Origin: Nothopassalora personata
Taxonomy: Eukaryota; Ascomycota; Dothideomycetes; Mycosphaerellales; Mycosphaerellaceae
Direction: 5' to 3'
Length of the DNA stretch: 64,000 bases
NCBI GenBank assembly: GCA_033816765.1
Contig: CM066295.1
Location: forward strand, 2,728,001-2,792,000
Of this stretch, positions 38,715 through 50,058 are shown piece by piece. Positions within the stretch are counted from its first letter, which is position 1, and each line of letters starts with the position of its first letter. Both the position numbers and the translations under genes were made by a program. The notes under the pieces were generated by a model that saw nothing but the letters and a program-made list of their open reading frames with translations, searched no databases and had not been told where the DNA came from.

Positions 38715-41700
38715 GTTGCTACGTAGGTTTCCCCTATAGCGTCCTTTTAATCGCCTCGAGCGCATACTCGAGCCTTGCATTTTAGGAGTTCTACGTTTTA
38801 GTTAAGCTTATATTTCTATACCTAAGTTATTAACGTTATCGGGTGTCCTACTGCTTCGACCTTATTACACTAAGATAGGGTGTTTATCGTAAATTGCTTC
38901 TTAAATTCTTTAACACTTGCTGCCCTAAATACTTCCCTATAAGGGTATGTGTTAAGGTCCTTCTATCGCTTTAGTTTAGGGGGTAGTGTGTTCCCTATTC
39001 CGGTTGTTTTAGACGATATAGTTAAGGTATTACTCTCTTAAGGTCCCTTCGAGAGAGCAGCTAAGACTTTAATCCTTTTAATAGTAAGAATCGAGTATAC
39101 TCGTTCTTCGTCGTACCTCGGTTTCTTGTTCTAATAGATTGTGTCGTAGATATCCTTAGAGTCTAGAGTTTTAGGTCTAGGTCTAATCAATCCTCTTAAC
39201 TTATATGTATCCCCTAGAGGAACGAATGGTCTAAACAGCTAGAGTTGGATTTCTAGACCTATTTGCGGATCTAGTTGCAAAGTTTAGGGGTGTATCTATT
39301 AATAATTAAATTCCGATTCCCTTATTTCAATCGGATTATTATATGGGATTTCCTTATCTACCTCTTCTTAAGGTATACTGTCCCCCACCCCCTAAGCTTA
39401 AGGGGTAGTCGAAAGGTCAATTGTTAATAGCAATTCCTCAAATTGTCCCTTATAGGCTAGCCTTAGAGGTTCTACGTTACATAGAAGTCTCTCGTTATCT
39501 TAAATAGCTAGTCCGAGGTTAACGTCGTATAGGCCCTCGTACCTTAACTTCTTATTAAAGGTAACATCCCTAGATCTTATAACTTGTCTATAGGATGGTA
39601 TCTAGATTTGGTAGATGTTGTAACCTTCAAATCCAACTAAGTAACCGATGTAGCATCGAGAATCTATTTTGTAGGCGCGTGGGCGTTCTTTCTTATTCGT
39701 CTTATAAGCGTATGCCCTAGAACCTATTTTGTAGATGTGAGCAAGGCTTGGCTTAATGCCCGTAGCTGCTTTAAATAGGGTCCTCTAGCCTAACTTCTTA
39801 GATGGTATTCTATTTATAAGGTAAGTAGATGTTGTAACGATCTTAGGCTATAGGTTTGAAGGTAGGCCTACTAACAATGTTAATGCCCTAGCAGTAATAA
39901 TTAAGTACTTTCCGGATATTTCTACTAGGTCCTAAGCGGGCACATAGGGAGCAGTTAGTTTCTAAGTAACCCCGTCTCTTAGTAGCTAAGACTTGAATAC
40001 TACCCCGTAGGCCTTGTCGTTGTCTAAATATAGTACGGTAAGTAACCTTCTAAAGGATCGAATGAACCTTATAAGTTCTAGGTATGCCTCTATTACGTTC
40101 TCCTAGGTTCTTCGAGGAAAATTCCAGTTAAATTGAAGTCCTGTATCCTTATCGCTAGCATAGAAGGTATATCGATCCCTATTGTACCCTACATCGAATT
40201 CTATAAGGTTAATTAAGATGTCCTTAAGTATCGACGGAGGTCGTATCTTGATCCTAGACCTTCGAGATATCCTCTTATGTCCTTTTAAGAGGGTACAAGA
40301 TTCGCACTCGTTAGTTTTAGGTGGTTCCTCTAATCCTATAATCTTAATGCCCTTTACTGCGTCTTGTAGGTGCATTATACGCTCTAGCCTAGGGTGTCTA
40401 AGGACCTTATAGTAGTCCTTCATTGTCCTCGGTACTACAGGTAGGGGCATACGGCTCCTAGCTATTACTACGCTCCTTAATTGTCATTTTAGAGCCTCTG
40501 CAACTGAAAGTGGGGTACTATCTTCGGATATAGGCCACTTAGTAATCGTTATAGGGTCTCCTTTTGCTAGAGTATCTATATTTAGGTATAGTAGATCCCC
40601 TAATCTATAGACCTTTACTACCCTAGCATTGTTTCTATTATACTAAATATCTGTACGCTCGTCTAAGAATAGACCTTTCTTTCGCGTTTAAGGGAGTGAG
40701 ATAATATTGCAGTAAAATCCTAGAATATAGAGGGTATTCTCAAGGTTCAAGGTAACTAGGTGTCCATCTAGTAACTTGATACGGACCTTTACGGTACCCT
40801 TAACTACTCCTCGAAGGGTAGTAGCCGCTACGTAGACTAGTGTATCCTTAGGGATTGATTCTAGGGTGAATTCGGCCTTCGTAGGTTTATTGATTATGTG
40901 TACGTTAGACCCCCTATCTAGTAGCTAGGAGTCCTCCTCCGACAAGTTGTTAGAGGAGTATACTCCCTAGGTCTTGATTGCGCGTAGTCCGTATAACCCT
41001 CTAGGTCTCGAATCCGTTCCCTCTGTTCTTTAGTCTTTATTAGAGTTAGACTAAAGATCCTTTATAAGTTTAAGGGCCTTAGGATCCTTATATCTGCTTG
41101 CCTAGCGCTTGCAGAACTAAGGATTGTCCCTTAGATACTTACGGTAGGTCTTTAGCTAACCTTTCTAGGTATTGTCTATGCTTTCCTAGGGTAGTCGTAA
41201 GTTATAATTAACGATATTGCATTTTCTAAGGAATAGGCATGCTTTATTAGGAGGTTTTCTAGTTATTTTAGCATATGTTCGCCTTAGGCGATCCCTCGTT
41301 ATCTTTTCTAGGGGATAACTAGTAGTCTGTTAATCCCCTAATGTAGTAAATAAGTTGCTCTTCTTAGTGTTGCTATTTGCCTTATACTTACTAGGGTTCC
41401 TTCTAGCAAACTTAAGACACCTCTAAATAGCGTCTTTAAGGTCTTTACTTAATTCCGCAATAATTCTACCTTTAGCTATATCGATAGTGTCCTTAATTAT
41501 ACGGCATAGGTCATCTTTTATGTATAGGGCAAGTGGATAGCCCCTCTATCTAAGCTTTCGGTTAAGCTCGAGCCACTTTATAAGAAATTAGTCGATATTC
41601 TTACTCTTAGGTCCCTTTATAAGCTTATTATGTTAGCTCTAAAGAATCACCCTTCTGCTCTTAGTCTTAGGCTCTAGTTTGGCTTTAATGTATGTCTACT

Positions 41701-42211
41701 AAGTAGAGAGGGTATCTAGTCGGCTAAGAAGGTCGTTAAGGTACATTTGTAGAATAGTCCTCTCGAAGTAGGATTTTAGGGAGCGTTTACGAGTTACAAA
41801 GTCCTCGTATTCTTTCTTCTAATCCCTATACATCGCATACCGGAGGTTGTACGATGTACTAATTCTGCTAAATAGGGTCTATGTAGCTGCATTATCGTCT
41901 TTAGTAGGAGGGTTTAGTAGAGGGCCTATAACTGGTTCCTAAGGTTTAGGTAATGGATCGAGATCCATTTCCTAGGTTGTCGTACCGTCCTATGACTTCC
42001 CTTCTATATACTTCTATAAGTCCATTCTAACTGCTTTGGCCTAAGTCTAAAGGTAGAAGTTATTAAATATAGAGGGATTATAGCAGTTTAGTTCCTTTGT
42101 TGTCGTAGCGGACGGGTGGTCCTAAAGGTATTGCCTAAGGTCTATTATATACCTCGATTAGGTCTAATAGATATGTGCAATTCCGAATAGAGACCCTAAG
42201 TTGCTTAACTC
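38715..42211 (-). pseudogene. Element A gag, protease and integrase remnant
   Basis: The minus strand at 40450-40103 still reads as a Copia GAG-pre-integrase and integrase start: RHPRLERIMHLQDAVKGIKI, then CESCTLLKGHKRISRR and an FDVGYNRDRYTFYASDKD core-like segment. It precedes the RT remnant (17.2 kb, across the B insertion) in Copia order. Gag should occupy 40.6-42.2 kb but is too damaged to read. CA and TG are scarce throughout. Confidence 0.75.
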
Positions 42212-42222
42212 GGGCTTATAAC
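42212..42222 (-). promoter_or_regulatory. Primer-binding site of element A, half-tRNA type
   Basis: On the minus strand, GTTATAAGCCC follows the LTR directly. It equals GTTATGAGCCC, the complement of the initiator tRNA-Met anticodon arm, with one G-to-A change in a TG context, as RIP would make. Copia-group elements in insects and fungi use a cleaved tRNA-iMet half in this way. Confidence 0.65.
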
Positions 42223-42453
42223 TATGAAACTAGTAGAGATAGAAGTTTGGGACTAGGGTATTAAGTCTAGAAATCAGGGTATGAAAAACCATGTTTATTA
42301 CAAGTAGTGGCACCCTTAAGGTGCTTATATAAGTCTTCTTTTGATAAGAGGCCCTTAATCCCTGTAATTCAGGTGCCTAATCTCATTTCCCAAGAACAAG
42401 TAATTACCACACTCAATCAGGTTATGTCACCCTCAAAACCTGCTACCCATACA
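42223..42453 (-). repeat. LTR of element A (5' LTR in element sense)
   Basis: 231 bp, TATGAAACTAG to CCATACA. The first 40 bp carry three G-to-A changes relative to the left copy, all in TG; the last 60 bp look original. Confidence 0.9.
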
Positions 42454-42598
42454 CTTGATCAAGGTCTTGCCCCTGGGTAGCAGAATTATGAAAAGCACTA
42501 GAGCGAATACAGCCGTAAGGCAGGTGGCAGCCACGTCATCTCCCGACCGCTTATTATGGGTGTTTCGGTGACAGGATCTCTCATCCTCACACAGCATC

Positions 42599-43132
42599 AT
42601 GTCAGGCACTCAGTCCACTGACAGTCCGGCGGCTTCGGACACGGATACGGACTCATTGGTTGCGAGCACACCGGCTGGGTCGGAAGAGTCCAATGGCAGC
42701 ATCAACAGCAATGAGCCGACTGCAGAAGAGCTTGCAATAGCTGCTCATCTAGAGAGGATCGTGTACGACATCAGGGATGCCCTGAACGCTCGGAACTTCG
42801 ACCGAGATGCTCATCCTTGGAATCTTTGCACGGCAACTTACAGATGCGAGGCCATGTCACCCACAAGCCGTTCCAACGTTGGGCTAACGGAACAATTGAG
42901 AGACCAAGCACGCCTGGCGAAAGAGAATCCGCAGATTAAATATCACGTCCGGGATATTAGCACTCATATTGACCCGGATGCCAAGATGGCCGATTGCTTC
43001 ATCAATCAGGAGATCACGGGCTGGCCGCCAGGTGTCACACGGCGAAGTGTCGGTGTGTGCAGATTCAAGCTTGTCAGTGGAGTGTGGCGACGCACTCGCC
43101 ATTACAACAGTAGGGGGATCGACCCTGATTGA
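42599..43132 (+). CDS. Hypothetical protein, 177 aa
   Basis: This is a single frame from an ATG 141 bp after element A's TSD. The first 50 residues are Ser/Thr/Asp-rich and probably disordered; residues about 55-175 are a compact-looking mixed domain (LERIVYDIRDALNARNFD, then IKYHVRDISTHIDPDAKMADCF and a final SVGVCRFKLVSGVWRRTRHY). The helix followed by alternating strands with a terminal aromatic strand recalls NTF2/SnoaL-like folds, but this is only an impression. No signal peptide or membrane segment is seen. Before insertion of the LTR nest, its start would have faced that of the dehydrogenase across about 258 bp. Confidence 0.55.
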   Translation: MSGTQSTDSPAASDTDTDSLVASTPAGSEESNGSINSNEPTAEELAIAAHLERIVYDIRDALNARNFDRDAHPWNLCTATYRCEAMSPTSRSNVGLTEQLRDQARLAKENPQIKYHVRDISTHIDPDAKMADCFINQEITGWPPGVTRRSVGVCRFKLVSGVWRRTRHYNSRGIDPD

Positions 43133-43446
43133 GTTGAGAGTCAGTATGATGACTTTCCAGTGAGATTTCTCATCTCGGAGACAGCATCATCTGGTGGTTC
43201 AGCTGCAGCCTTGTGGAGCACTGATCAGACTACTCCGCCAGCGGACGAGGTGAACTAACGGCAAATCTCTGCAAGATTGCGTCCCTGCTGCAGACTCAGG
43301 AGCACAAGCCATCCTTCTGGAAGCAAGCAAACGCAGCCAGTGTTCTATCGGATCTTCTAAATCGAGGCCACTGCTCTTACAAAGCTCTTCTTCTCATCTC
43401 ACGAAGACTACACCGACTCGACCAAAGTCCGAGCCACGACATCACG
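43133..43446. other. Intergenic
   Basis: 314 bp without a gene; it ends in the likely promoter of the F-box-like gene. Confidence 0.35.
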
Positions 43447-44193
43447 ATGAAACCATCAGCCGCCACAACAGCCTTTGCGATCGCAGTGCTACTCGAGCTT
43501 GTCTTACTCAATGTCGACAACAAGACCGCTCTACTCTTGCAACGCACCTGCAAGGCCTTCAGAATTGGCATCAAGAACTCAGCGAAACTTCAGCGCAAGC
43601 TCTTCCTTCGTCGTGAACTTACAGGAGCTGGCGAGTCCGAAGTCGGCCTATTTGCAAAAGAGTACTCCCATGCAGGTCGTGAGCTTGACATTTCATTTCT
43701 AGAGGAGCTCGCCCTCGCCAAGCTCACGGACTCACGCTGCCCCTCGTTCCACGTCTCTTGCAAAGGTATCTACCATGACGGACTCCTCCTCAACAGCGAA
43801 CCGGCCGCGTACGATGTCAGAGTGAACTTCACAATGGGGCCGATCGACCTGAGTCAAGCTGGCGAAGGTAGCTGGCGAGCTATGTATCCTTTCGAAAGGG
43901 CGGATGCATCAAGCATTTCTACATCGACATAAAATGGACAACAAGTGGGCTGGTCTGATGTCGATAGGGTCTCGCAGAAGAAGAAGCAGCTTGAGGTAGG
44001 CCTGATCTTGGGCGAAGTCTTCGGGAAGTGTCTTGCGCAAGCTCAGAAGCTGTTTGACTTCGAGAAGGTGCTCACGGAGGATGGTATCGAGCGGCGGATC
44101 GATGTGTCAAGGAGAATGATGAAGCGCGCCCAATGTTCACGAGCCGCTTTTGCTGCCGCAGTTTGTAAGAATCCGAGACTAGGAGAAGAATGA
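43447..44193 (+). pseudogene. F-box-like gene interrupted by an in-frame stop
   Basis: From the ATG at 43447 the frame gives 161 aa and stops at TAA 43930-43932; the same frame then continues open to TGA at 44191-44193. Residues about 8-55 resemble the fungal F-box type (VLLELVLLNVDNKTALLLQR, then CKAFRIGIKNSAKLQRKLFL). Such proteins link substrates to SCF ubiquitin ligases. The second half after the stop (DRVSQKKKQLEVGLILGEVF) has the character of the usual C-terminal region. I see no GT-AG pair that removes the stop, so the gene is probably truncated or dead, although the first 161 aa alone could be a product. Confidence 0.5.
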
Positions 44194-44523
44194 GGGTGAT
44201 AGCGCGCTGCAATTTGCTCTAGAAGCAATTCATCGTGCACGCGGAAACGTTTGTAGCCCGCAAACCAGTATGGAGAACCACGGGACGTGAGAACAGTCGC
44301 GGAGTACGTGCAGGAGTCCCAGAAGGCTTTAGTAGACAGGCTTTGCATGTAAGAGGATGGGAGTGCATTCACACGTGTGACAGCATCCGGCCAGCTGCAA
44401 CGAGCAGTGAAATTACCGCCTGTCTGTCGATAGTGCGCCTGGCGCACTTGGGAGGGCTTAGATTCTAAAATAGGAATCTGGACAGCCGCGATTACGCCTG
44501 ACTTGACCCAAATTCGACCACAG

Positions 44524-44919
44524 TCAGAAAACGCAGTCTGTGTGCATCGAGAGGAGTCCCGCCAAAGATAGTGCCAACGAATTCGCGACTAGCTTCCGCA
44601 TAGACTGCATTTCCGTAGTAATACAATCCTCCGGACGGCTTCCATTTATAGCATCCTGTAATGCGTACGCAAACTCGTGCTCCAAACCTGTTGCTAGATT
44701 GAGTTGCTGTGTCTCGGGGTGAGAGACATCTTCCAGACCCGTCAGTAGCTTTGTGTTGATCCTCATCAGTGCTCGCGTGCCTCGGGGGAAGTGCTGTTGA
44801 AGCTGAATTGGCAACGCGCCCTCGATGGCATTATACAAGCTATTTGCTCCGATATTAGTATCGAGGATGTTAATCATTCCTGCTATTTTCGCAATTAATA
44901 GCCGGGCCCTCGCTCGCAT
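44524..44919 (-). CDS. Hypothetical fragment, 131 aa
   Basis: The minus-strand frame starts with a basic segment (MRARARLLIAKIAGMINILD) and continues as helical, Leu-rich sequence. I recognise no family. Upstream sequence (44920-45240) is TA-rich and looks RIP-affected, so this may be the surviving end of a decayed gene or transposon. Confidence 0.25.
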   Translation of the reverse strand: MRARARLLIAKIAGMINILDTNIGANSLYNAIEGALPIQLQQHFPRGTRALMRINTKLLTGLEDVSHPETQQLNLATGLEHEFAYALQDAINGSRPEDCITTEMQSMRKLVANSLALSLAGLLSMHTDCVF

Positions 44920-45404
44920 CGTTTCGTCGACCTGGCGAGGATAGGTAGAGTTAGGGTACTTGAGGATTTAAATATTGCATCTCCTTACTTCTCTATCGAC
45001 TTTAAACAGCTTCCGCTTAAGACTATCGACTTACTAACATCCTCCGATGTCCTACTAGAGATGCTAGGTCTGGGAAAAGCCTCGTAGGACCGTATTCTAT
45101 AGCTAATTAGGGCACCTTCTTAAAGAACGCTTTAACGGAGATGCAGATCTTGCCCATCGCCTTGCCGACTGCCTCGTGGGACGGCTGTGCCTATATAGCT
45201 CCGAATACTTGCCTGCAGACAGCTGTTTCTCTTAGCAATTATCGCGGTCCCTTTAAGTCGACCTTTGTCATAATCTAGATCCAGATCCAGTCCAAAATCC
45301 GCCTTTGTCTACCCTCCACAGTATCATCGCGCTAACCCTAGCATTGTCGGCAACAGCCTCAAGGAACATGACAACACCGCATTCAGTGCACTGTGGGAAC
45401 CGAT
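44920..45404. other. TA-rich, RIP-like relic sequence
   Basis: Roughly 44940-45240 is rich in TA and poor in CA, similar in texture to elements A and B. No LTR or frame was identified; likely an old repeat fragment. Confidence 0.35.
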
Positions 45405-45452
45405 AATACTTTTGTAACCGATATTCTTTTTTTGTTAAAAAACAAAAGTATT
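45405..45452. repeat. AT-rich inverted repeat
   Basis: AATACTTTTGT at 45405-45415 is the exact reverse complement of ACAAAAGTATT at 45442-45452, with a second smaller inverted repeat (TTTTGTT/AACAAAA) between them. It could be a terminal repeat of a lost transposon. Confidence 0.4.
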
Positions 45453-47749
45453 TTGAGTTAGAGTATTATATGGAAACCTATGTTTATTATTTTCTCTTGA
45501 AATTAAGGAAAAGTTACTTAAATATTCTAGTATATTTGACATACTTGCCATGGCACTGCCCACAGCCTCGTGCTGGACAGTGTATTGTCGCCATGTAGTC
45601 GTCCTGAGTGTCCTTCTCTTCCCTGGCCGTAGTGTATCGCCTTCTTGGCAGCCTTGCCTGAGCCATGATTTTCCACATTCTAGTCGCCATCTCCCGGATA
45701 GTGGGAGCAGCACAGGATGGATTCCTCGCTCGATTCGTCTCGGACCGGATCTCCAGCGCTGTAGCTACTCCTAAAGCGACAACTGCCAGCAGCTCCCGTA
45801 TCTTCGACCGCCTGCAGAACATCGACAGTCCCAGCATCCTTACCAAACTCTGTTACCAAACTTTCAACACTCTCGCCACGGACAACCTTCTCACCTTTGT
45901 AGGCCCTCTAGTCAGCACCCGCGCCAGTGGTGGCATCAATCAATCAACTTGATCTGTTTTGACTGCTTGCTTGACAAATTTTCCCTTCAAGTCGATCAAG
46001 CAAGGTTGTAAAACACCCAGTCAAGTAACATGCGATATTGTCAGTCAAGTCAAGCAAGTAAACAAGTACGTATAACGGGTATAAACATATATATAAGGCC
46101 CCGTAACCCCTTGATCCTATAACCCCGTGACCCCGTAACCCCGGAGTGGGAGCGGGTGCCATTTGCCAAGGATATTTGAGTAGTCTTCCATAGTTTTCAA
46201 AATCTTTGGAGGTCATGATAATCTTGACCAAGTTCTCAGTCTCCAAGCGATGAGACGGCGGTTCGGCGGGAAGTCATAGAAACATCATGCTGGGATCGGC
46301 GAACTACCTTGGACCACTGCTGTTTCGTTCTTCCTCGCTGTCAACTGCAGACGTGCATGAAGGATAACATGGTAGTATCTGACCACCTCGACGCGTGCAA
46401 GCACCAATGCCACGCATTAGTTAGATACCCTTTCACGTGGCAACACGACATGTGTTCGCATGTGTTCAACATGTGAAAGCAGCCATGCGAAAGTTAATGT
46501 CAAATATCGAAGATCGACCCACCTTCCCTGCCGTGTTAGGATAGCGCACAGACACCACTTAGGAACGCATGATCGGCTTCCAGAACAGTGTGACTGTGAC
46601 AGCGACCACCTGTGCACGGATCAGACAGATCTGACTAAGATCGAAACGCACCGCGGCCCGGGAGAGACCAGAGGCAGCCCGAAGTATTAGTCATCACTCA
46701 AAATTTGATGTGCCCACTAGCACTCCAAAATACGCTTGCCCGCCCGGCGAGGGCTAATAGCATCTATCTTTCACTGTAGCCGCAGCAAACTTGGGAGGGG
46801 CCCACGGTAGGACGGGCCCCCGGAGGGAGGGAGGATCTCGTGGGGGGACCCAAGTGCAGCGGAGGGCTATTCAATACGATTTGATCGATTAGTCAGATTA
46901 GGGGGCTGCCCATAGATTTTCCGAGATTGGGAACGGAAGGCCGGGCTGAGCTCGATTGGAGAATGAAGATTCGGAACAATTCTCTTCGCCGACCGCCGCC
47001 TCGGCTCTCGCCCGGCACTCGGGAGACAGAGCGGATTGCCCGATTCGTGCTGGTAGAGGAACATTCGACTACTCGTTCTATGCCTGCCGCCCCACTAAGC
47101 GATAGAGTTAGTCTTTCGCAGTGACGCTTTGCAAGAAGCTTTTGTCCCTCGTCACCGATACCGCGAAACCATCATTCCTCTTCTACATATGGCGGTTCTG
47201 CCCAGTCAGCATTGTTTCTGATACCAACCAAACAAAGCGTTTGTGCTGTCCCGGGAGCCTGGCTGCCCGCGCGCCCCTACATCGAGTGAAACAACGAACA
47301 AGGAACTGTTGCGTCAAGCATCTGTCAGCGGGTCGAAGATTTGCTACGCAGCAGCCACACTCTCAGTCATCCCCGGTACCGCGACATCACACTTCCCTTG
47401 GCCCTTGGACGAAGTCGCTGCCTAATATCGCTTTAGGAGGGCCTGTGTTGAGCGTGTTTGATCTTGAAACCGCTCATCTACGTCTTCTCAGGAGAAACGA
47501 CCGCGTTGGCCCGCCGAGCAGCATCAGCAAGCTGGAGTGAGATCCGGAAACAGCGGATCACTCGGAGCGGACGAATAGGGCGAGACGCCGTGCACTGCAC
47601 CGCACTGCAAGCAACACGCCCTGCCGTTGCAGCAGCATCAATCATTGCGGACATCCCACCCTACGACATACACGCAGACACCCCACACACACGTGGCCGG
47701 GCGGCGTCCACTCGCTGTGCAACGCCGGATACATCTTCGATAGCCCAGC
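45453..47749. other. Gene-poor region upstream of the kinase
   Basis: About 2.3 kb without a convincing gene. The start (45465-45540) has an LTR-like flavour (GTTTATTA, TTAAGG), weakly recalling element A's LTR. 45945-46150 contains repeated CAAGTCAAG-like words and three ACCCCGTRA words near 46100-46143, beside a TATATATAA at 46088. 46793-46852 is very G-rich with facing GGGGCCC/GGGCCCC words. The kinase 5' leader must lie at the right end. Confidence 0.35.
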
Positions 47750-50058
47750 ATGCACAAGATCAAGCAGGCGTTCGTCCCCCGTGCCGACGACAACGCCGGC
47801 CAACATCAAGATCGGGACTCGATTAAAGATGTCAAGAACCTGACAGCCTTGCGGCGCGATGACCTTAATCCGGAGGCCCAGAAAGAGCTGCAACAATTAC
47901 GCAGCACCCTCCAAAACAACTTCCAGTCTTCGCGTATGCAGCACCATGCCTTCGAGCCACTTTCACTACCAGGCTCCCAGCCACCCTCACGCGTATGTAC
48001 CCTACTACCGCTGCCCAATTCTGACAAACTTTTGATAAGCAGCTGACAGCATCTGCTATAGGTTCCTTCCGGCAACAATACACCACAACGTCGATATATG
48101 CACGCGGGCTCAGGCCACACCTCCTCAGCGCCCTCCCCGCCCGCCTCCGCCGTGCATTCTCCACCACTCACGCCCGCAGCCACTCACACGCGAGATGGCG
48201 GCAAGGCTGCCCCTCCCACCAGTGCGCCAGCGGTGCGACCGCCGCAGGACATCATGACTCCTCAGCGGTCAGCATCACCTCAGCGAGGTGACGCTATTGG
48301 ACCAGTAACAAGCCACCCGAAGCAGCAGCCGTCTCACTCCGTTGGTCCCACTGGTGATTCTCAGCCGCCCTCAAAGGATGCGAGCCCGAGCGCCACACCA
48401 AGTGATACTGCACCAGGCACCCCTCGACCTTTCACTCCCTCCACCGATGCCAGCAGAGGAAAGCGACAGTCTACTGCAGAGACGTCAGAGGCCAAGTACA
48501 GATTCGGGAACAGAGACCCAGCAGCAGGCTTTTCCAGCTCAGGCACAGGACCATCATTACCACCCAACACGCCGGTGCTGCCAAGGAACAGCTCCGGCAC
48601 CATTAAGCCAATACAGAAGGTGGAGCAGGAGAAGCGCTCGGGCTTCTTGGGTCCCGGCAGGCACGATAATGACAGCTCGTTGACGCTTAATGAGAAGGGT
48701 AACTCTCACTCTGGATCGAAGTCGAATCTTAAGCGCTTTTTTAAGGGTTTCGGCAAGCATGACAGCCACAAAGAGAAGGATCAAGATCGGAAGCATGACT
48801 CGAATGGGCACTCCAAAGATGGTACCAGGACACCTACGCACAGCACGACAGGCGATGCGCCTGCAGTGCCGTTTGCTGACGACCACGGTCTGCAATCCAA
48901 ATACGGCAAGTTCGGCAAAATGCTTGGTTCTGGCGCAGGCGGATCTGTGCGATTGATGAAGCGAAGCGGCGATGGCACGGTGTTCGCCGTGAAGCAGTTC
49001 AGAGAACGACACGCCTACGAAAGCGAGCGAGACTACAACAAAAAGGTCACGGCAGAGTTCTGTATCGGATCGACGCTCCACCACGGCAATGTCATCGAGA
49101 CGATCGATATTGTGCACGAGAAGGGCAGGTGGTATGAAGTGATGGAGTACGCACCGTTCGATCTGTTCGCGACAGTCATGACGGGCAAGATGGGACGAGA
49201 GGAAGTGACTTGCTCGACCCTGCAGGTGCTCAGTGGTGTGCTATACCTTCACAGCATGGGTCTTGCACACAGAGACTTGAAGCTCGACAATGTCGTCATC
49301 AACGAGCACGGCATTATGAAGCTGATCGACTTCGGAAGCGCGGTGGTCTTCAGGTACCCGTTTGAGAACGACATTGTCTTGGCGACAGGTAAGTGGTCAA
49401 GTCCAGTACTGATGGATGTAAGCTAACGGACGCAGGTGTCGTCGGATCGGACCCATATCTCGCACCCGAGGTGTACGACCAGACACGGTACGACCCTCGA
49501 GCTGTTGACATTTGGTCGATTGCAATAATATTCTGCTGCATGACGCTGCGTCGCTTCCCATGGAAGGCGCCAAGGTTATCAGACAACAGTTATCGGCTCT
49601 TCGTGTCGCCGCCAGATCCGGATCAGGACAAAGTACTTGACCAGCATCGAAGATCACTGGCGTCCAGCAGCAAAGGCGCTTCGACTGCTCCACCATCGAG
49701 AAATCCGAGCGCGGACGAATCGGCCAGTGAGAACTCAACAGAACATAAGCACCATCATCACCACAACCAGGGTCAGGCAGGTTCCGAGCCGATCAGTAGG
49801 CAGAGCACGGCGAGCAATATAGATCAGCAGCCTACGATCAAAGGTCCCGTGCGATTACTCAGGTTGCTGCCGCGTGAGACTAGACATATCATCGGCCGTA
49901 TGCTGGAGCTGGATCCGAAGAAGCGTGCTGACATGGACGAAATTCTGGCCGATCCGTGGGTGCAGAACTCGTTGGTGTGCAGGCAAGAAGAGAACGGTGT
50001 GATCATTAAGGCGCCTAACCACACACATACTCTGCAGCCCAGCAACCCCGGTGGCTAG
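47750..50058 (+). CDS. HAL4/SAT4-type serine/threonine protein kinase, three exons
   Basis: Exons 47750-47992, 48062-49388 and 49436-50058 are joined across introns GTATGT...CTATAG (69 bp) and GTAAGT...CGCAG (47 bp); the frame is continuous and gives 730 aa. Residues 1-350 are Ser/Pro/Thr-rich and disordered. The kinase domain starts near 362: glycine loop LGSGAGGSV, Lys in FAVKQF near 391, HRDLKLDN near 485, IDFGSA near 505 and YLAPEVY just after the second splice. A Ser/His-rich insertion (with HHHHHN) splits the C-lobe, and the tail AHIIGRML-type block ends at ADPWVQNS. The fungal Npr1/Hal family controls plasma-membrane transporters and cation homeostasis (family knowledge); assignment to the HAL4/SAT4 branch is inferred. 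Confidence 0.88.

Larger units (their letters stand above)
14430..42453 (-). mobile_element. Element A: RIP-degraded Copia LTR retrotransposon carrying all nested insertions
   Basis: Two 231-bp LTRs (14430-14660 and 42223-42453) are flanked by the TSD CTTGA at 14425-14429 and 42454-42458. Without element B, solo LTR E and their TSDs it measures about 6.5 kb. The minus-strand orientation is supported by the primer site beside the right LTR, a GAG-pre-integrase/integrase fragment at 40103-40450 and a reverse-transcriptase YIDN remnant at 17227-17238, in Copia order (integrase before RT). The internal region is almost free of CA and TG dinucleotides and full of TA, with stops throughout, as expected from RIP. 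It cannot encode proteins now. Confidence 0.9.

Noticed and set aside
46100..46143. ACCCCGTRA words as telomere-like repeat
   Set aside because: Only three imperfect words and not the TTAGGG-type fungal unit.
46793..46852. G-rich tract as a G-quadruplex
   Set aside because: Several GGG runs exist, but spacing and strand role are unclear and nothing links it to a gene function; kept only as a note in the intergenic entry.
47121..47540. 139-codon plus-strand frame upstream of the kinase
   Set aside because: No motif, Arg/Ser-rich, overlapping frames in two phases; more likely kinase leader region.
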